Shown: positions 26,513 through 36,243 of the stretch, piece after piece
Layout of the letters: each line of letters begins with the position of its first letter
Numbering within the stretch: the stretch's first letter is position 1
Assembly (NCBI GenBank): GCA_964542895.1
Contig: CAZIWT010000003.1
Coordinates: forward strand, 1 to 64,000
Reading direction: 5' to 3'
DNA length: 64,000 bases
Source: Zymogenus sp964542895
GTDB taxonomy: Bacteria; Desulfobacterota; Zymogenia; Zymogenales; Zymogenaceae
Made by a program: the position numbers and the translations under genes
Notes under the pieces: model-generated
The model's input: the letters and a program-made list of their open reading frames with translations, nothing else
What the model was told of the DNA's origin: nothing
Databases searched by the model: none

Positions 26513-28177
26513 ATGGGAAAGGTGCGGATCGATCTATTGCCGGAGGGAACATCTATAGAGGCGGATTCGTCAACCCCCCTGATCGACCTGTTGAAGGAGA
26601 GTGGGGTTCTGCTCAACCTCCCCTGCGGCGGCGAGGGAAGGTGCGGTAAATGCATCGTCAAGGTCGCCCCCAGAGGCGCCCCCGGAGGTCTCCCGGACGA
26701 TATGGCCCCCGGAGAGGACGAGAGGCGCTTTCTCTCGGAAAAATCCTTGAAATCGGGTCTCAGACTCGCCTGCCGAATCAACGTCACCGCGGATATCGAG
26801 GTCACGATCCCCCAATCCTCCCGCCTTGCCGGGGCGGGCCGCGCCTGGGAGGGAATGGACATAGTCGGAAGCGGCGAAGGGCCGGGGGCCGGCGGGCTCT
26901 ATCTGGCGGTGGACGTGGGAACCACCAGCATCGCCGCGGCCGTCGTTGAGGGGAAGGACGAGGCCTTCGATACGGCGGGAGGGATAATCGCCCACGCCTC
27001 GGCGCTGAATCCCCAGATAACCTTCGGGGCGGACGTTATATCGAGGATAAACGCCGTTTCCAAGGACGGCGAGAACCTCGGCGGGCAGCAAGAGCTGGTG
27101 CTTAACGCCGTGAACGGGCTGATCGATAAGCTCACGGGACAGCTCGGCATCGAGCCCGCCGATATAGAGGGGGCGGCGTTTGCCGGAAACCCGACGATGG
27201 AGCACCTCCTTCTGGGGATAGATCCTATCTCCATCGCCCGCGCCCCGTTCGCCCCCGCCTTCACCGGGGCGGTCAGGAGGAGCGCTGTGGAGCTCGGCCT
27301 CAACATCGACCCTAACGGCGAGGCGTACGTCTTTCCGGTCATCTCAGGTTATGTGGGGGGCGACACGCTCGCCTTCGTCTGGTCTTCGAGGATCCACGAG
27401 TCCCAGGATATAATCCTCGGGATAGACATCGGCACCAACGGGGAGATAGTGTTGGGAAACAAAGAGAGGCTCCTTGCCTGCTCGGCGGCGGCCGGCCCCG
27501 CCTTCGAGGGCTCCCAGATAAGGGACGGGATGAGGGCGGACTTCGGGGCTATCGAGGGGGTTGTGATTAAAGGTGACGAGATCGAGCTTAAGATCAAGGG
27601 CAACAATGATGGTAGCAAAGACAGTGGCCCAAAAGTTATCGGTATTTGCGGCTCCGGGATATTTGACGCGGTGGATCAGCTGATCAAGGCGAATGTCGTG
27701 GAAGTAAGCGGCCGCATCACGAAAAAGGTGGATTCCCAAAGGCTCACGGAGAGGATAAGAAAGAACGGCCCGGTCACCGAGTTCGTCCTGCACGAAGACG
27801 GCAGTTCAATAGGGATAACCCAAAAGGACATCAGGGAGGTGCAACTCGCTAAGGGGGCGATGAGGAGCGGCGCCGAGATCCTCCTTGCCGAGATAGGAAT
27901 AGGCTGGGGGGATATCAAGACGGTCCTGATCGCCGGGGCGTTCGGAAACTTCCTAAAGCCGGAGAGCATCGTCGGGGTGGGGCTTTTGCCGAAACAGGTA
28001 GGAGACAAGATAAGGTTCGTCGGGGACGCGGCCCTGACCGGAGCGGTCGAGGCGGTCGTCGACCCCGCCGCCAGGGAGGGGATCGAGCGGCTTGCAAAGT
28101 CGATCGACTACATAGAGCTCTCCTCCGACAAGCGGTTCAACGACATCTTTATAGAGAGGCTCTCCTTCTCTGATTAG
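26513..28177 (+). CDS. RACo/RamA-like ferredoxin-ASKHA protein (DUF4445)
   Basis: 554 residues. An N-terminal [2Fe-2S] ferredoxin domain has the cysteine pattern CGGEGRCGKC with a fourth Cys in RLACR. The rest is an ASKHA ATPase-like domain (VDVGTTSIAAAVVEG, GIDIGTNGEIVLG, GICGSGIFDAVDQL, VLIAGAFGNFLKPESIVGVGLLP). Proteins of this type reductively activate corrinoid proteins or serve as COG3894 metal-binding proteins. No corrinoid protein or methyltransferase gene lies nearby, so the substrate is open. It starts directly after the repeat-protein stop (TAGATG). Confidence 0.85.
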   Translation: MGKVRIDLLPEGTSIEADSSTPLIDLLKESGVLLNLPCGGEGRCGKCIVKVAPRGAPGGLPDDMAPGEDERRFLSEKSLKSGLRLACRINVTADIEVTIPQSSRLAGAGRAWEGMDIVGSGEGPGAGGLYLAVDVGTTSIAAAVVEGKDEAFDTAGGIIAHASALNPQITFGADVISRINAVSKDGENLGGQQELVLNAVNGLIDKLTGQLGIEPADIEGAAFAGNPTMEHLLLGIDPISIARAPFAPAFTGAVRRSAVELGLNIDPNGEAYVFPVISGYVGGDTLAFVWSSRIHESQDIILGIDIGTNGEIVLGNKERLLACSAAAGPAFEGSQIRDGMRADFGAIEGVVIKGDEIELKIKGNNDGSKDSGPKVIGICGSGIFDAVDQLIKANVVEVSGRITKKVDSQRLTERIRKNGPVTEFVLHEDGSSIGITQKDIREVQLAKGAMRSGAEILLAEIGIGWGDIKTVLIAGAFGNFLKPESIVGVGLLPKQVGDKIRFVGDAALTGAVEAVVDPAAREGIERLAKSIDYIELSSDKRFNDIFIERLSFSD

Positions 28178-28273
28178 ATATTTCCGGTTGATTGTATCGG
28201 GTAAGCCTTTGAGATTTAAATATTTTCGATCGATTTATGTTATATTCCAAGAACCAAACTATAGAGGAATAAT

Positions 28274-30208
28274 ATGAATAACGACAAGGGCGAAAGGAGC
28301 AAGCTCGACCTCATATTCGAGGAGCTGAAGGCGATAAGGGGGGAGATAACCAAGATAGACGCCAGGGTCAACTCCCTGGAGGGAAAGCCGGCCCCGGAAG
28401 TAAAGCCGGAGGAGGCGCGGCCGGAGACACCGCTTACCACTTCACCCGCGGAGCCGGAGAAGAGGATGCCGCCGCCGGAGATCAAGACGCCTAAGAGAAA
28501 GGGGGCGGAAAAGGCGGAGCGGGGCTCCCTCGAGGCGAAGATCGGGGGCAGATGGCTGAACCGGATCGGGGTGGTGGCCGTTGTCATCGGAATGGCGTTT
28601 TTCGTCAAGTACGCCTTCGACAACGACTGGATAGGGGAAACGGGAAGAATAATCCTCGGGATCGTCGTGGGGCTCGCCCTCATAGGGTGGGGGGAGTTTT
28701 TGAGAAAGAAATACCGCCTCTACTCCCAAGGGGTCGTTGGGGGCGGCGTCGCCATCCTGTACGTATCGATATTCGCCGCGGCCGGCTACTATACGATCAT
28801 CTCTCTCACCGTCGCCTCGCTTCTGATCGTCCTGATAACGATTTTTTCCATAGTGCTGTCGGTCAGGTACGACGCCTCCTCTATCGCCGTTCTCGGATTC
28901 ATAGGGGGCTTTCTGAACCCCCTCATCCTCCACCACGGCGACCTGAAGCAGCTCGAAACCCTCGTCTATCTGGCCTTCCTGGACCTGGGCATCCTGGTGT
29001 TGGCCTATTTCAAGAACTGGAAGTACCTGAACTTCTTCGCCTTCATCGCCACCATAATCATCTTCGGCATCTGGGCCGGGCAGAGCTATAACCCGAAAAC
29101 CGATGTGGAGTCGACCCAGTTCTTTCTGACGGTCTTCTTTCTGATCTTCGCATCCCTCGCCTTTTTCTACAACATAGTACACCGCACAAAGACGACCTTC
29201 TTCGACCTCGGCCTGGTATTGGCCACCGCCTTTACCTTCTTCGGAACGAGCTACTTCAACCTCAAGGAGCACTACAAAGACCTCATGGGGCTCTTTGCGG
29301 GATTCATGGGCGTCGTCTACTTCGGCATGGGACTTTTGACCCACTGGCGAAACTACGGGGACAGGCGGCTCATCCTGACGTTTCTCTCCGCGGCGCTGAC
29401 TTTTCTGGTCTTGATGATCCCGATACAGCTCGACAAGAACTGGATAACGATCGGCTGGGCGGTGGAGGCCGCGGCCCTGACGTGGATCGGGATCAGGCTG
29501 AACAGCCTCGGTATGAGGATTGCGGGGGTAGGTCTTCTCGCCTTTACCGTCGGAAGGCTTTTCATCTTCGACTTTCCAGGAATTAATATCGGGGACCCCT
29601 CCTTCTACCCGTTTGCAAACGACAGGTTCTTCACGGCGCTTTTCGTCTCAATCCTCCTCTTCTTCGTCGCACTGATATATCAACAAGCTTCAAAGACGCA
29701 ACAAACTTCAAAGACGCAAACCTCAAAAACGTCAACTGGAATCGATCCGGGCGAGAGGAAGGTCATGGAGATAATCCTCTTTATCGCCGCGAACATACTC
29801 TTGCTAATCACCCTCTCGGTGGAGTCCTACGACCTCTTCGAGAGCAGGATAATTGCGATGGGACCGTGGCCGGTCGAGCATGACCCCGCGTACGCGGACA
29901 GGCTTACAGCCCTCCAGTACGCCCAGCGGCTCTCCCTCTCCGGGATATGGGCCGTCTACTCGATCGTCCTCGTTATTCTGGGCTTCATCAGAAAACACAC
30001 CCCGTCGAGGATATTCGCCATTGCGCTCTTCGGCATCACGATCTTCAAGGTCTTCATAATAGACCTCTCGGGACTGGAGCAGGTCTATCGCATCGTCTCC
30101 TTCATAGGCCTGGGGGTGATACTGCTTTCGGTCTCGTTTCTCTACACCCGCTACAAGGACAAGATCATCGAGGCCGTGGTGGGCGACGGGACGGAAGACG
30201 GGGAGTAA
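28274..30208 (+). CDS. DUF2339 multi-pass membrane protein
   Basis: 644 residues. The first 90 are cytosolic, with a coiled-coil stretch (ERSKLDLIFEELKAIRGEITKIDARVNSLEG) and a Pro-rich linker. Then come roughly 18-20 membrane segments beginning with RWLNRIGVVAVVIGMAFFVKYAFDNDWIG, the hallmark of DUF2339. Function unknown. Close to 500-540 there is an SKTQQTSKTQTSKTSTG low-complexity cytosolic loop. It is followed after 39 bp by the DUF3999 gene; genes of these two families often sit together, so they probably work together. Confidence 0.9.
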   Translation: MNNDKGERSKLDLIFEELKAIRGEITKIDARVNSLEGKPAPEVKPEEARPETPLTTSPAEPEKRMPPPEIKTPKRKGAEKAERGSLEAKIGGRWLNRIGVVAVVIGMAFFVKYAFDNDWIGETGRIILGIVVGLALIGWGEFLRKKYRLYSQGVVGGGVAILYVSIFAAAGYYTIISLTVASLLIVLITIFSIVLSVRYDASSIAVLGFIGGFLNPLILHHGDLKQLETLVYLAFLDLGILVLAYFKNWKYLNFFAFIATIIIFGIWAGQSYNPKTDVESTQFFLTVFFLIFASLAFFYNIVHRTKTTFFDLGLVLATAFTFFGTSYFNLKEHYKDLMGLFAGFMGVVYFGMGLLTHWRNYGDRRLILTFLSAALTFLVLMIPIQLDKNWITIGWAVEAAALTWIGIRLNSLGMRIAGVGLLAFTVGRLFIFDFPGINIGDPSFYPFANDRFFTALFVSILLFFVALIYQQASKTQQTSKTQTSKTSTGIDPGERKVMEIILFIAANILLLITLSVESYDLFESRIIAMGPWPVEHDPAYADRLTALQYAQRLSLSGIWAVYSIVLVILGFIRKHTPSRIFAIALFGITIFKVFIIDLSGLEQVYRIVSFIGLGVILLSVSFLYTRYKDKIIEAVVGDGTEDGE

Positions 30209-30247
30209 TTGTAAATGCTGCAATTGGTGTAATTGAGGGAAAACGAT

Positions 30248-31534
30248 ATGAGAAAGAACAGACTGTTAATAAATATCCTCCTGGTCTCCGTGGCTGTTGC
30301 GGTGCCGGCCCTCGCACCCGGCTTATCGAGCGGAGTCTCCCCCACCCACTTCGCCCTCAGGGCCCCGGTCCAGGGGGACAAGACCGGCTATGTCTTTTTC
30401 GACATAACGCCCGCGGTCTACAACGAGTCCACCCGGGACCTCTCCGACATCAGGATTTACTCCACCGGCGGAAAGGAGATCCCCTATATCATCTGGAACA
30501 GGACGAGACACTGGAACTCCGAGGTGCTGAGCGCCGAGGTGCTGAACAGATCGCATATTACAAAAGAGAGCAGTACGTTCACGCTCGACCTCGGTGGGGA
30601 ATACTTCAAGACGAACAGGCTGAGGATATTGACGTCATCCATCGATTTCTCAAGGCGGGTGACGATCGAGGGCTCCCCGGACAACCGTAAATTCGTAACC
30701 ATCAAGGAGAACGGATACATCTTCGACTTCACCACGGAGCACGGGGCCTCCGGCACCGAGGTATCGTACCCTACGACGGACTACCGTTATCTCAAGGTAA
30801 CGATCTGGAACGAGGGGGAAAGGCCTCTCGAAGACCTCGGCGGGGAGGTCTCCATCGTGGAAGAGACGAAGGGGGAGACAACGGCGCTGAAATCCGAGAT
30901 AAAGAGGATTAAGCAGAACAAAGACGATATGACGACGGAGATCGTAATAGACCTTAAGCACAAAAACATCCCGTCCGACACCTTGATCTTCGAGGTCGAA
31001 AACGAGAACTTCAGGCGCGATATCCATATCCTCGCAGGCAACGTAGACGATCCGAGCGAGTACGATGAAGTTTGGGACGACCACATCTACGGTATCAGAA
31101 CAACGAGGTTCGCAAGGAAGAGACTGACCCTCGAATATTCGGAAGTCCAGGGTAGATACCTCAAACTGATCATCGAGAACAGGGACGACGCACCCCTTGA
31201 GATAAAAAGTATCGAGGTTAAGGGGACGCCCAAAAAGGTGACCTTCCTTGCAGAGCCGGGCGTCTCCTACTTCCTCTATCTTAACAGTCGCACGGCCAGC
31301 GCACCCTACTACGACATCGAGGATACCTTCTCCTACGTGGACCCGGAGTCGATCTCACGCCGCACACTGGGGAAGGTCGTCAAGAATCCGGACTATATCC
31401 CCACGACCGGCGATGTGCCCTTCTCGGAGAGGCACCCGTGGATACTGTGGGGGACGATAGTCTTTATGGTCCTGGTCTTGGGGGGAATAATTATCAGATT
31501 GATGGTGAATCTGTCAAGGGAGGGGGGCGGCTAG
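30248..31534 (+). CDS. DUF3999 family protein
   Basis: 428 residues. Signal peptide or N-terminal anchor (NRLLINILLVSVAVAVPALAPG), then a large periplasmic beta-rich domain (PTHFALRAPVQGDKTGYVFFDITPAVYNESTRDLSDIRIYSTGGKEIPYIIW) and one C-terminal membrane segment near 395-418. This matches DUF3999, whose function is unknown. GAGGG precedes the ATG at 30248; the TTG at 30233 is a worse start. It follows the DUF2339 gene in the same operon. The gap to purH (31535-31867, 333 bp) holds an inverted repeat and no gene. Confidence 0.85.
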   Translation: MRKNRLLINILLVSVAVAVPALAPGLSSGVSPTHFALRAPVQGDKTGYVFFDITPAVYNESTRDLSDIRIYSTGGKEIPYIIWNRTRHWNSEVLSAEVLNRSHITKESSTFTLDLGGEYFKTNRLRILTSSIDFSRRVTIEGSPDNRKFVTIKENGYIFDFTTEHGASGTEVSYPTTDYRYLKVTIWNEGERPLEDLGGEVSIVEETKGETTALKSEIKRIKQNKDDMTTEIVIDLKHKNIPSDTLIFEVENENFRRDIHILAGNVDDPSEYDEVWDDHIYGIRTTRFARKRLTLEYSEVQGRYLKLIIENRDDAPLEIKSIEVKGTPKKVTFLAEPGVSYFLYLNSRTASAPYYDIEDTFSYVDPESISRRTLGKVVKNPDYIPTTGDVPFSERHPWILWGTIVFMVLVLGGIIIRLMVNLSREGGG

Positions 31535-31799
31535 TAGTTTTGTTCGATTTCCCCCTTGATTTTATATTCTAAAACTGGTATAAGGACACCGATTTTAGGC
31601 CCCTTCGATCGACAGACATAGTCTTCGACCTTAAGCTTCGGGGGAACGGGGGGGATAAAGAGAACAATTAAGATGATATATTAGTAGATTAAAACGGAAA
31701 ATGGGCATATAGATATCGGTATTTAAAACAAGGCCCAAACATCTAATTATTCAATATGCTTAATATTTACGGCACAATTTTCAAAACTGTTAAAAACCA

Positions 31800-31827
31800 A
31801 ATATGGAGAATTCTATTTCTCCATATT
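31800..31827 (+). promoter_or_regulatory. Inverted repeat upstream of purH
   Basis: AATATGGAGAA (31800-31810) and TTCTCCATATT (31817-31827) are perfect 11-bp arms around a 6-base loop, followed by GTTTCTGTT. It lies 40 bp before the purH start. It could be an operator for a purine regulator or a leader hairpin. It is too AT-rich and lacks a proper T tract for a confident terminator call. Confidence 0.5.
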
Positions 31828-31867
31828 GTTTCTGTTGAAACTGAATTGAGTACAGGAGGAAATTTTT

Positions 31868-33442
31868 GTGGCTAAGATTAAGACCGCGCTTTTAAGCGTA
31901 TCCGACAAGAACGGATTGTTGGAATTTGCAGAGAAGCTCGCCTCGATGGGCGTCAAGTTCATCTCCACCGGCGGCACGGCAAAGCTTCTTTCCGACGGCG
32001 GACTCGATGTAACGGACATATCCGAGTACACCGGCTTTCCCGAGATGATGGACGGCAGGCTGAAGACGCTCCATCCGAAGGTCCACGGGGGGCTCCTCGC
32101 CATCAGGGACAACGACAAGCACATGGACAAGGTGGTGGAGCACGATATGACCTTGATCGACATGGTCGTCGTAAACCTCTACCAGTTCGAGAAGACGGTG
32201 GCTAATCCGGACGTGAAGATCGCCGACGCCATCGAGAATATCGACATCGGCGGGCCCACGATGATTCGGGCCGCCGCCAAGAACCACAAGTACGTAACGG
32301 TGATAGAGGACCCGGCCGACTACGAAAGGGTGATAGCCGAGATGGAGAAAAACGACGGCGTGGTATCCGAGGAGACCAACTTCGAGCTCGCCAAGAAGGT
32401 CTTCGTAAGGACCGCCGCCTACGACGGCGCCATCTCCAACTACCTCACCTCGCTAAACGAGAACAACGAGAGGGTGCGATTCCCGGAGAGCCTGACGCTC
32501 CAGTTCAAGAAGGTACAGCCCATGAGGTACGGCGAAAACCCGCATCAACAGGCGACCTTCTACAAGGACAACGAGACCTATCCCGCCACCATCCCGTCGG
32601 CGGAGGTGCTCCAGGGAAAGGCGCTCTCCTACAACAACATAATGGACACGGACGCGGCGATGGACGTGGTTCGGGAGTTCGACGACCCGGCGGCGGTCAT
32701 CATCAAGCACGCAAATCCCTGCGGTGTTGCGGTGGGGGGAGCAAAACTCGTAGAGACATACAGGAAGGCGAGGGAAACCGACCCGATCTCGGCCTTTGGC
32801 GGAATCGTGGCATTGAACAGGGATGTGGATCAGGAGACGGCCGAAGCTCTGGTGGAGACCTTCCTCGAGGTTATCGTGGCGCCCGGCTTCTCCAAGGAGG
32901 CGAGAGACATTTTGGCCTCGAAGGAGAACCTGAGGCTCCTTGTCGTTCCGGCGGGAAAAGCGGGCGACGAGGACGGCTTCAACCTGAGGCGCGTCCACGG
33001 CGGCATCCTGGTGCAGGACTGGGACGCCATAGACATGGGAGTCAGGGACGCTAAGGTGGCGACAAAGCGCGCCCCCACCGAAGACGAGTGGACGGCCCTG
33101 GAGCTCGCCTGGCGGGTTACGAAGCACGTCAAGTCCAACGCCATAGTCTTCGCCAGGGTCGACAACAAGGTGGGGCAGCTTGTGGGCGTGGGAGCCGGAC
33201 AGATGAGCCGGGTCGACTCGGTAAATATCGCCAAGATGAAGGCACAGTTTCCCACAAAGGGCTGCGTGATGGGCTCCGACGCCTTTTTCCCGCAGCCGGA
33301 CGGCATCGAGGCGGCGGCAGAAGCCGGAATAACCGCCATCGTGCAGCCGGGGGGCAGCATCAAGGACGACGAGGCGATAAAGGTAGCGGATAAAAACGAT
33401 ATCGCAATGGTATTTACGGGAAGACGCCACTTCAGGCACTAA
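31868..33442 (+). CDS. purH: Bifunctional AICAR formyltransferase / IMP cyclohydrolase
   Basis: 524 residues, the usual length. An N-terminal MGS-like domain (IMP cyclohydrolase; FISTGGTAKLLSDGG, GRLKTLHPKVHGGLLA, IDIGGPTMIRAAAKN) is followed by the formyltransferase domain (RYGENPHQQA, the catalytic KHANPCG, FGGIVALN, and a C-terminal GRRHFRH). It carries out the last two steps of IMP synthesis. GTG start after AGGAGG. First gene of purH-purD-purE. Confidence 0.97.
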   Translation: MAKIKTALLSVSDKNGLLEFAEKLASMGVKFISTGGTAKLLSDGGLDVTDISEYTGFPEMMDGRLKTLHPKVHGGLLAIRDNDKHMDKVVEHDMTLIDMVVVNLYQFEKTVANPDVKIADAIENIDIGGPTMIRAAAKNHKYVTVIEDPADYERVIAEMEKNDGVVSEETNFELAKKVFVRTAAYDGAISNYLTSLNENNERVRFPESLTLQFKKVQPMRYGENPHQQATFYKDNETYPATIPSAEVLQGKALSYNNIMDTDAAMDVVREFDDPAAVIIKHANPCGVAVGGAKLVETYRKARETDPISAFGGIVALNRDVDQETAEALVETFLEVIVAPGFSKEARDILASKENLRLLVVPAGKAGDEDGFNLRRVHGGILVQDWDAIDMGVRDAKVATKRAPTEDEWTALELAWRVTKHVKSNAIVFARVDNKVGQLVGVGAGQMSRVDSVNIAKMKAQFPTKGCVMGSDAFFPQPDGIEAAAEAGITAIVQPGGSIKDDEAIKVADKNDIAMVFTGRRHFRH

Positions 33443-33463
33443 CGACAAACAAGGTAAAGGACG

Positions 33464-34735
33464 ATGAAAGTTTTGATCGTGGGAGGAGGGGGGAGGGAGC
33501 ACACCCTTGCGTGGAAGCTCGCCCAGGAAGATGTGGTCACCAAGATTTTTGCCGCCCCCGGAAACGGAGGAACGTTAAAAATCGGAGAGAACGTCCCCCT
33601 GTCGGTGGATGACATCGAGGGACTCTCGGAATTTGCATACGATGAGTGGATCGACCTTACGATCGTCGGGCCGGAGGCACCGCTGACCCTCGGAATAGTG
33701 GACCTCTTCAAAGAAAAGGGGCTTACGATTTTCGGACCCGACAAGGCGGCCGCCCAGATCGAGGGATCTAAGTCGTTTTCCAAAAACCTTATGAAGAAAT
33801 ACAACATCCCCACGGCGAGCTTCGAGGAGTTCACTGACCCGTATGAGGCGAAAAAGTATATCAACAAGATAGGCGCACCCGTCGTGGTGAAGGCGGACGG
33901 TCTGGCCAGCGGCAAGGGCGTGATCATCGCAAGGGTCATAAAGGAGGCTCACGACGCCGTAGACCGAATCATGGTAAAGAAGGATTTCGGCGACGCGGGA
34001 GACAAGGTTGTGGTAGAGGAGTTTCTCACCGGCGAGGAGGCTTCCTTTCTGGCCTTTACCGACGGCGAGACGGTAATCCCCATGGCCTCTTCCCAGGATC
34101 ACAAGCCTATATACGACAACGACGAAGGGCCGAACACCGGGGGGATGGGGGCATACTCCCCTGCCCCGGTGGTGACCAATGAGCTCTTCGACAAGATAAT
34201 GAACGAAGTGATGATCCCCACGGTTAAGGGGATGAAAGCGGAGGGGACGCCCTATACCGGCGTCCTCTACGCCGGGCTTATGATAAAAGATAACGAGCCG
34301 AAGGTGCTGGAGTTCAACGCCCGGTTCGGCGACCCGGAGGCCCAGCCCCTCCTCCACAGGCTCAAGAGCGACCTCTCCCCCGTCCTCCTCGCCACGATAA
34401 ATGGTACGCTGGACGGCGTTACCCTCGAGTGGGACGAGAGACCGTCGGTCTGCGTAGTGATGGCCTCCGGCGGCTACCCGGAAAAGTACCAGATAGGAAA
34501 GGAGATCTTCGGGATCGACATCGCAAACTATATGAAGGACGTCGTGGTCTTCCACGCGGGAACCTCATACATCGGGAAACACCTCAACTCGAGCGGCGGG
34601 AGGGTCCTGGGGGTCACGGCGATGGGGGCGGACCTTAAACACGCCATCGACCGCGTCTACGAGGCGGTCCATAAGATCGACTTCTTCGAGGCCCACTACA
34701 GGACGGACATAGGGGCGAAGGGGCTGAAATATTGA
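33464..34735 (+). CDS. purD: Phosphoribosylamine-glycine ligase
   Basis: 423 residues. It starts MKVLIVGGGGREHTLAWKL, with the ATP-grasp core around VVKADGLASGKGVIIA and the metal-binding VLEFNARFGDPEAQ. It joins glycine to phosphoribosylamine to give GAR. 21 bp after purH, with AAAGGA before the ATG. Confidence 0.97.
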   Translation: MKVLIVGGGGREHTLAWKLAQEDVVTKIFAAPGNGGTLKIGENVPLSVDDIEGLSEFAYDEWIDLTIVGPEAPLTLGIVDLFKEKGLTIFGPDKAAAQIEGSKSFSKNLMKKYNIPTASFEEFTDPYEAKKYINKIGAPVVVKADGLASGKGVIIARVIKEAHDAVDRIMVKKDFGDAGDKVVVEEFLTGEEASFLAFTDGETVIPMASSQDHKPIYDNDEGPNTGGMGAYSPAPVVTNELFDKIMNEVMIPTVKGMKAEGTPYTGVLYAGLMIKDNEPKVLEFNARFGDPEAQPLLHRLKSDLSPVLLATINGTLDGVTLEWDERPSVCVVMASGGYPEKYQIGKEIFGIDIANYMKDVVVFHAGTSYIGKHLNSSGGRVLGVTAMGADLKHAIDRVYEAVHKIDFFEAHYRTDIGAKGLKY

Positions 34736-34756
34736 AATATGTCTAAAAGGTCTAAT

Positions 34757-35254
34757 ATGTCTAAGAGCGTCTTGATAGTCATGGGGAGCAAGTCCGACAT
34801 GGAAGTCATGGATGAGGCCGCGAAGATCCTGAGCTCCCTCGAAATTCCGAACAGGGTACGGATAGCCTCCGCCCACAGGACGCCTGAGGTTGTAAGCGAA
34901 ATAGCTAAAGGGGCGAGGGATGAAGACGTCGCCGTCATAATAGCCGGGGCGGGCTACGCCGCCCACCTGGCCGGCGTCATCGCATCCACCACGACCCTTC
35001 CCGTAATCGGGGTGCCCATCGCCTCGTCCGATCTCAACGGGATCGACGCCCTCCTCTCCACGGTGCAGATGCCCCCGGGTATCCCCGTGGCGACGGTGGG
35101 AATCGGCGGCGCCGGTGCGAAAAACGCCGCGCTCCTGGCGGCTGAGATCCTGGCCGTGTCGGACGAAGAGATCGCAAAGAGGCTCGAAGAATACAGAAAC
35201 GAGATGAGGTTGAAGGTTATCGAGGCGGATAGTGAAATTGGGGAGCTCGGTTGA
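34757..35254 (+). CDS. purE: N5-carboxyaminoimidazole ribonucleotide mutase
   Basis: 165 residues with the class I PurE signatures MGSKSDMEVM, RIASAHRTPE, AGYAAHLAGVIASTTTLPVIGVP and MPPGIPVATVGIG. It interconverts N5-CAIR and CAIR; no purK lies next to it. I chose the ATG at 34757 after AAAAGG; an in-frame ATG at 34739 is only 3 bases after the purD stop. Last gene of the pur operon. No terminator is obvious in the 212 bp that follow. Confidence 0.95.
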   Translation: MSKSVLIVMGSKSDMEVMDEAAKILSSLEIPNRVRIASAHRTPEVVSEIAKGARDEDVAVIIAGAGYAAHLAGVIASTTTLPVIGVPIASSDLNGIDALLSTVQMPPGIPVATVGIGGAGAKNAALLAAEILAVSDEEIAKRLEEYRNEMRLKVIEADSEIGELG

Positions 35255-35466
35255 TCTCTTGACTTGGTGGGAGTCGTTTCATTTTGGAAAGGCGACAGCG
35301 CTTGGCGGTTCAACTCCCCTGTCATTCAATGGGAAAATATTTTTTTAGGACAACGGTCCAATCTCATCATATTTGAAAATAAACATCATTTTGCAACTCT
35401 GCCCTGCGAAGATAGAGAACCATAAATGAAGTGAGAAATAAACCTATTTTTAATCTGGAGTATAAT

Positions 35467-36180
35467 ATGAAATATGTCAAACTAACTGTGATTCTTCTCC
35501 TGATGGGTACCTTTGCCCTAGCGCCCGTTGTGGCTGGCGCCCAGAGTGACTCGGCAAAAGAATGGTATAACATGGGAGTCCGCGAAAAAGATCCAAATAA
35601 GGCCATTGAGTATTATACCAAGGCAATAAATGTCTATCCGAATTATGTCAAGGCTTATAATAATAGAGGAAGTATCTATGATGAATTTAAAAAACACAAT
35701 GAGGCTATAGCTGATTTCAACAAAGCTATAAGCATCGACCCAAATTTCGCAATTGCCTACTACAACAGGGGAATCACATATAGAAATCTAAAAAGATATG
35801 ACGATGCAATTACGGACTTCACAATGGCAATAAGCATAGACCCAAAATATGCCGAAGCCTATAATAATAGAGGTATTATATACGGAATGTTTAAAAGATA
35901 CGACGAAGCAATTGTAGATTTTAACAAAGCCATAAGCATCGAGCCGAATTATGCCGATGCATACTACAACAGGGGTTTTGCATTCGGGAGGCTTAATAAA
36001 CACTACGATGCGATAGCTGATATCAGCAAGGCCATAAGTATAAATCAAGAACAACCATTTTACTATTTCATCCGTGGGTTGAGCTACAAGGCCGTGGGCG
36101 AAAATGAGAAGGCCCTTAGTGACTTCGAGAAAGCTTGTAATGTTGGGTTAGATCCTGCATGCGCTGAGCTGAAGAAGTAA
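35467..36180 (+). CDS. Exported TPR protein (AT-rich paralogue)
   Basis: 237 residues. Signal peptide MKYVKLTVILLLMGTFALAPVVAGAQS, then about five or six TPR units of the form YNNRGxxYxxxKRYDEAIxDFxKAISIxPNYA. Such periplasmic TPR proteins are scaffolds with unknown partners. GGAG precedes the ATG at 35467. It is a tandem paralogue of the next gene, sharing the signal peptide and the ending (FxKACxxGxxxACxELKK), but its codons are clearly more AT-rich. Confidence 0.85.
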   Translation: MKYVKLTVILLLMGTFALAPVVAGAQSDSAKEWYNMGVREKDPNKAIEYYTKAINVYPNYVKAYNNRGSIYDEFKKHNEAIADFNKAISIDPNFAIAYYNRGITYRNLKRYDDAITDFTMAISIDPKYAEAYNNRGIIYGMFKRYDEAIVDFNKAISIEPNYADAYYNRGFAFGRLNKHYDAIADISKAISINQEQPFYYFIRGLSYKAVGENEKALSDFEKACNVGLDPACAELKK

Positions 36181-36201
36181 CAAAGTTAATCCCCTGTATC
36201 A

Positions 36202-36240
36202 TAGCAATGACTAATTTTTAAGCGACAAAGCAATCTCACT
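36202..36240 (-). repeat. Family B repeat copy (degenerate)
   Basis: AGCAATGACTAATTTTTAAGCGACAAAGCAATC fits a degenerate copy of the repeat seen at 36933-36991 and 43577-43757 (core GCAATGA ... GCGACGAAGCAATC). It ends only 4 bases before the second TPR gene and may replace its leader. Confidence 0.45.
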
Positions 36241-36243
36241 ATA

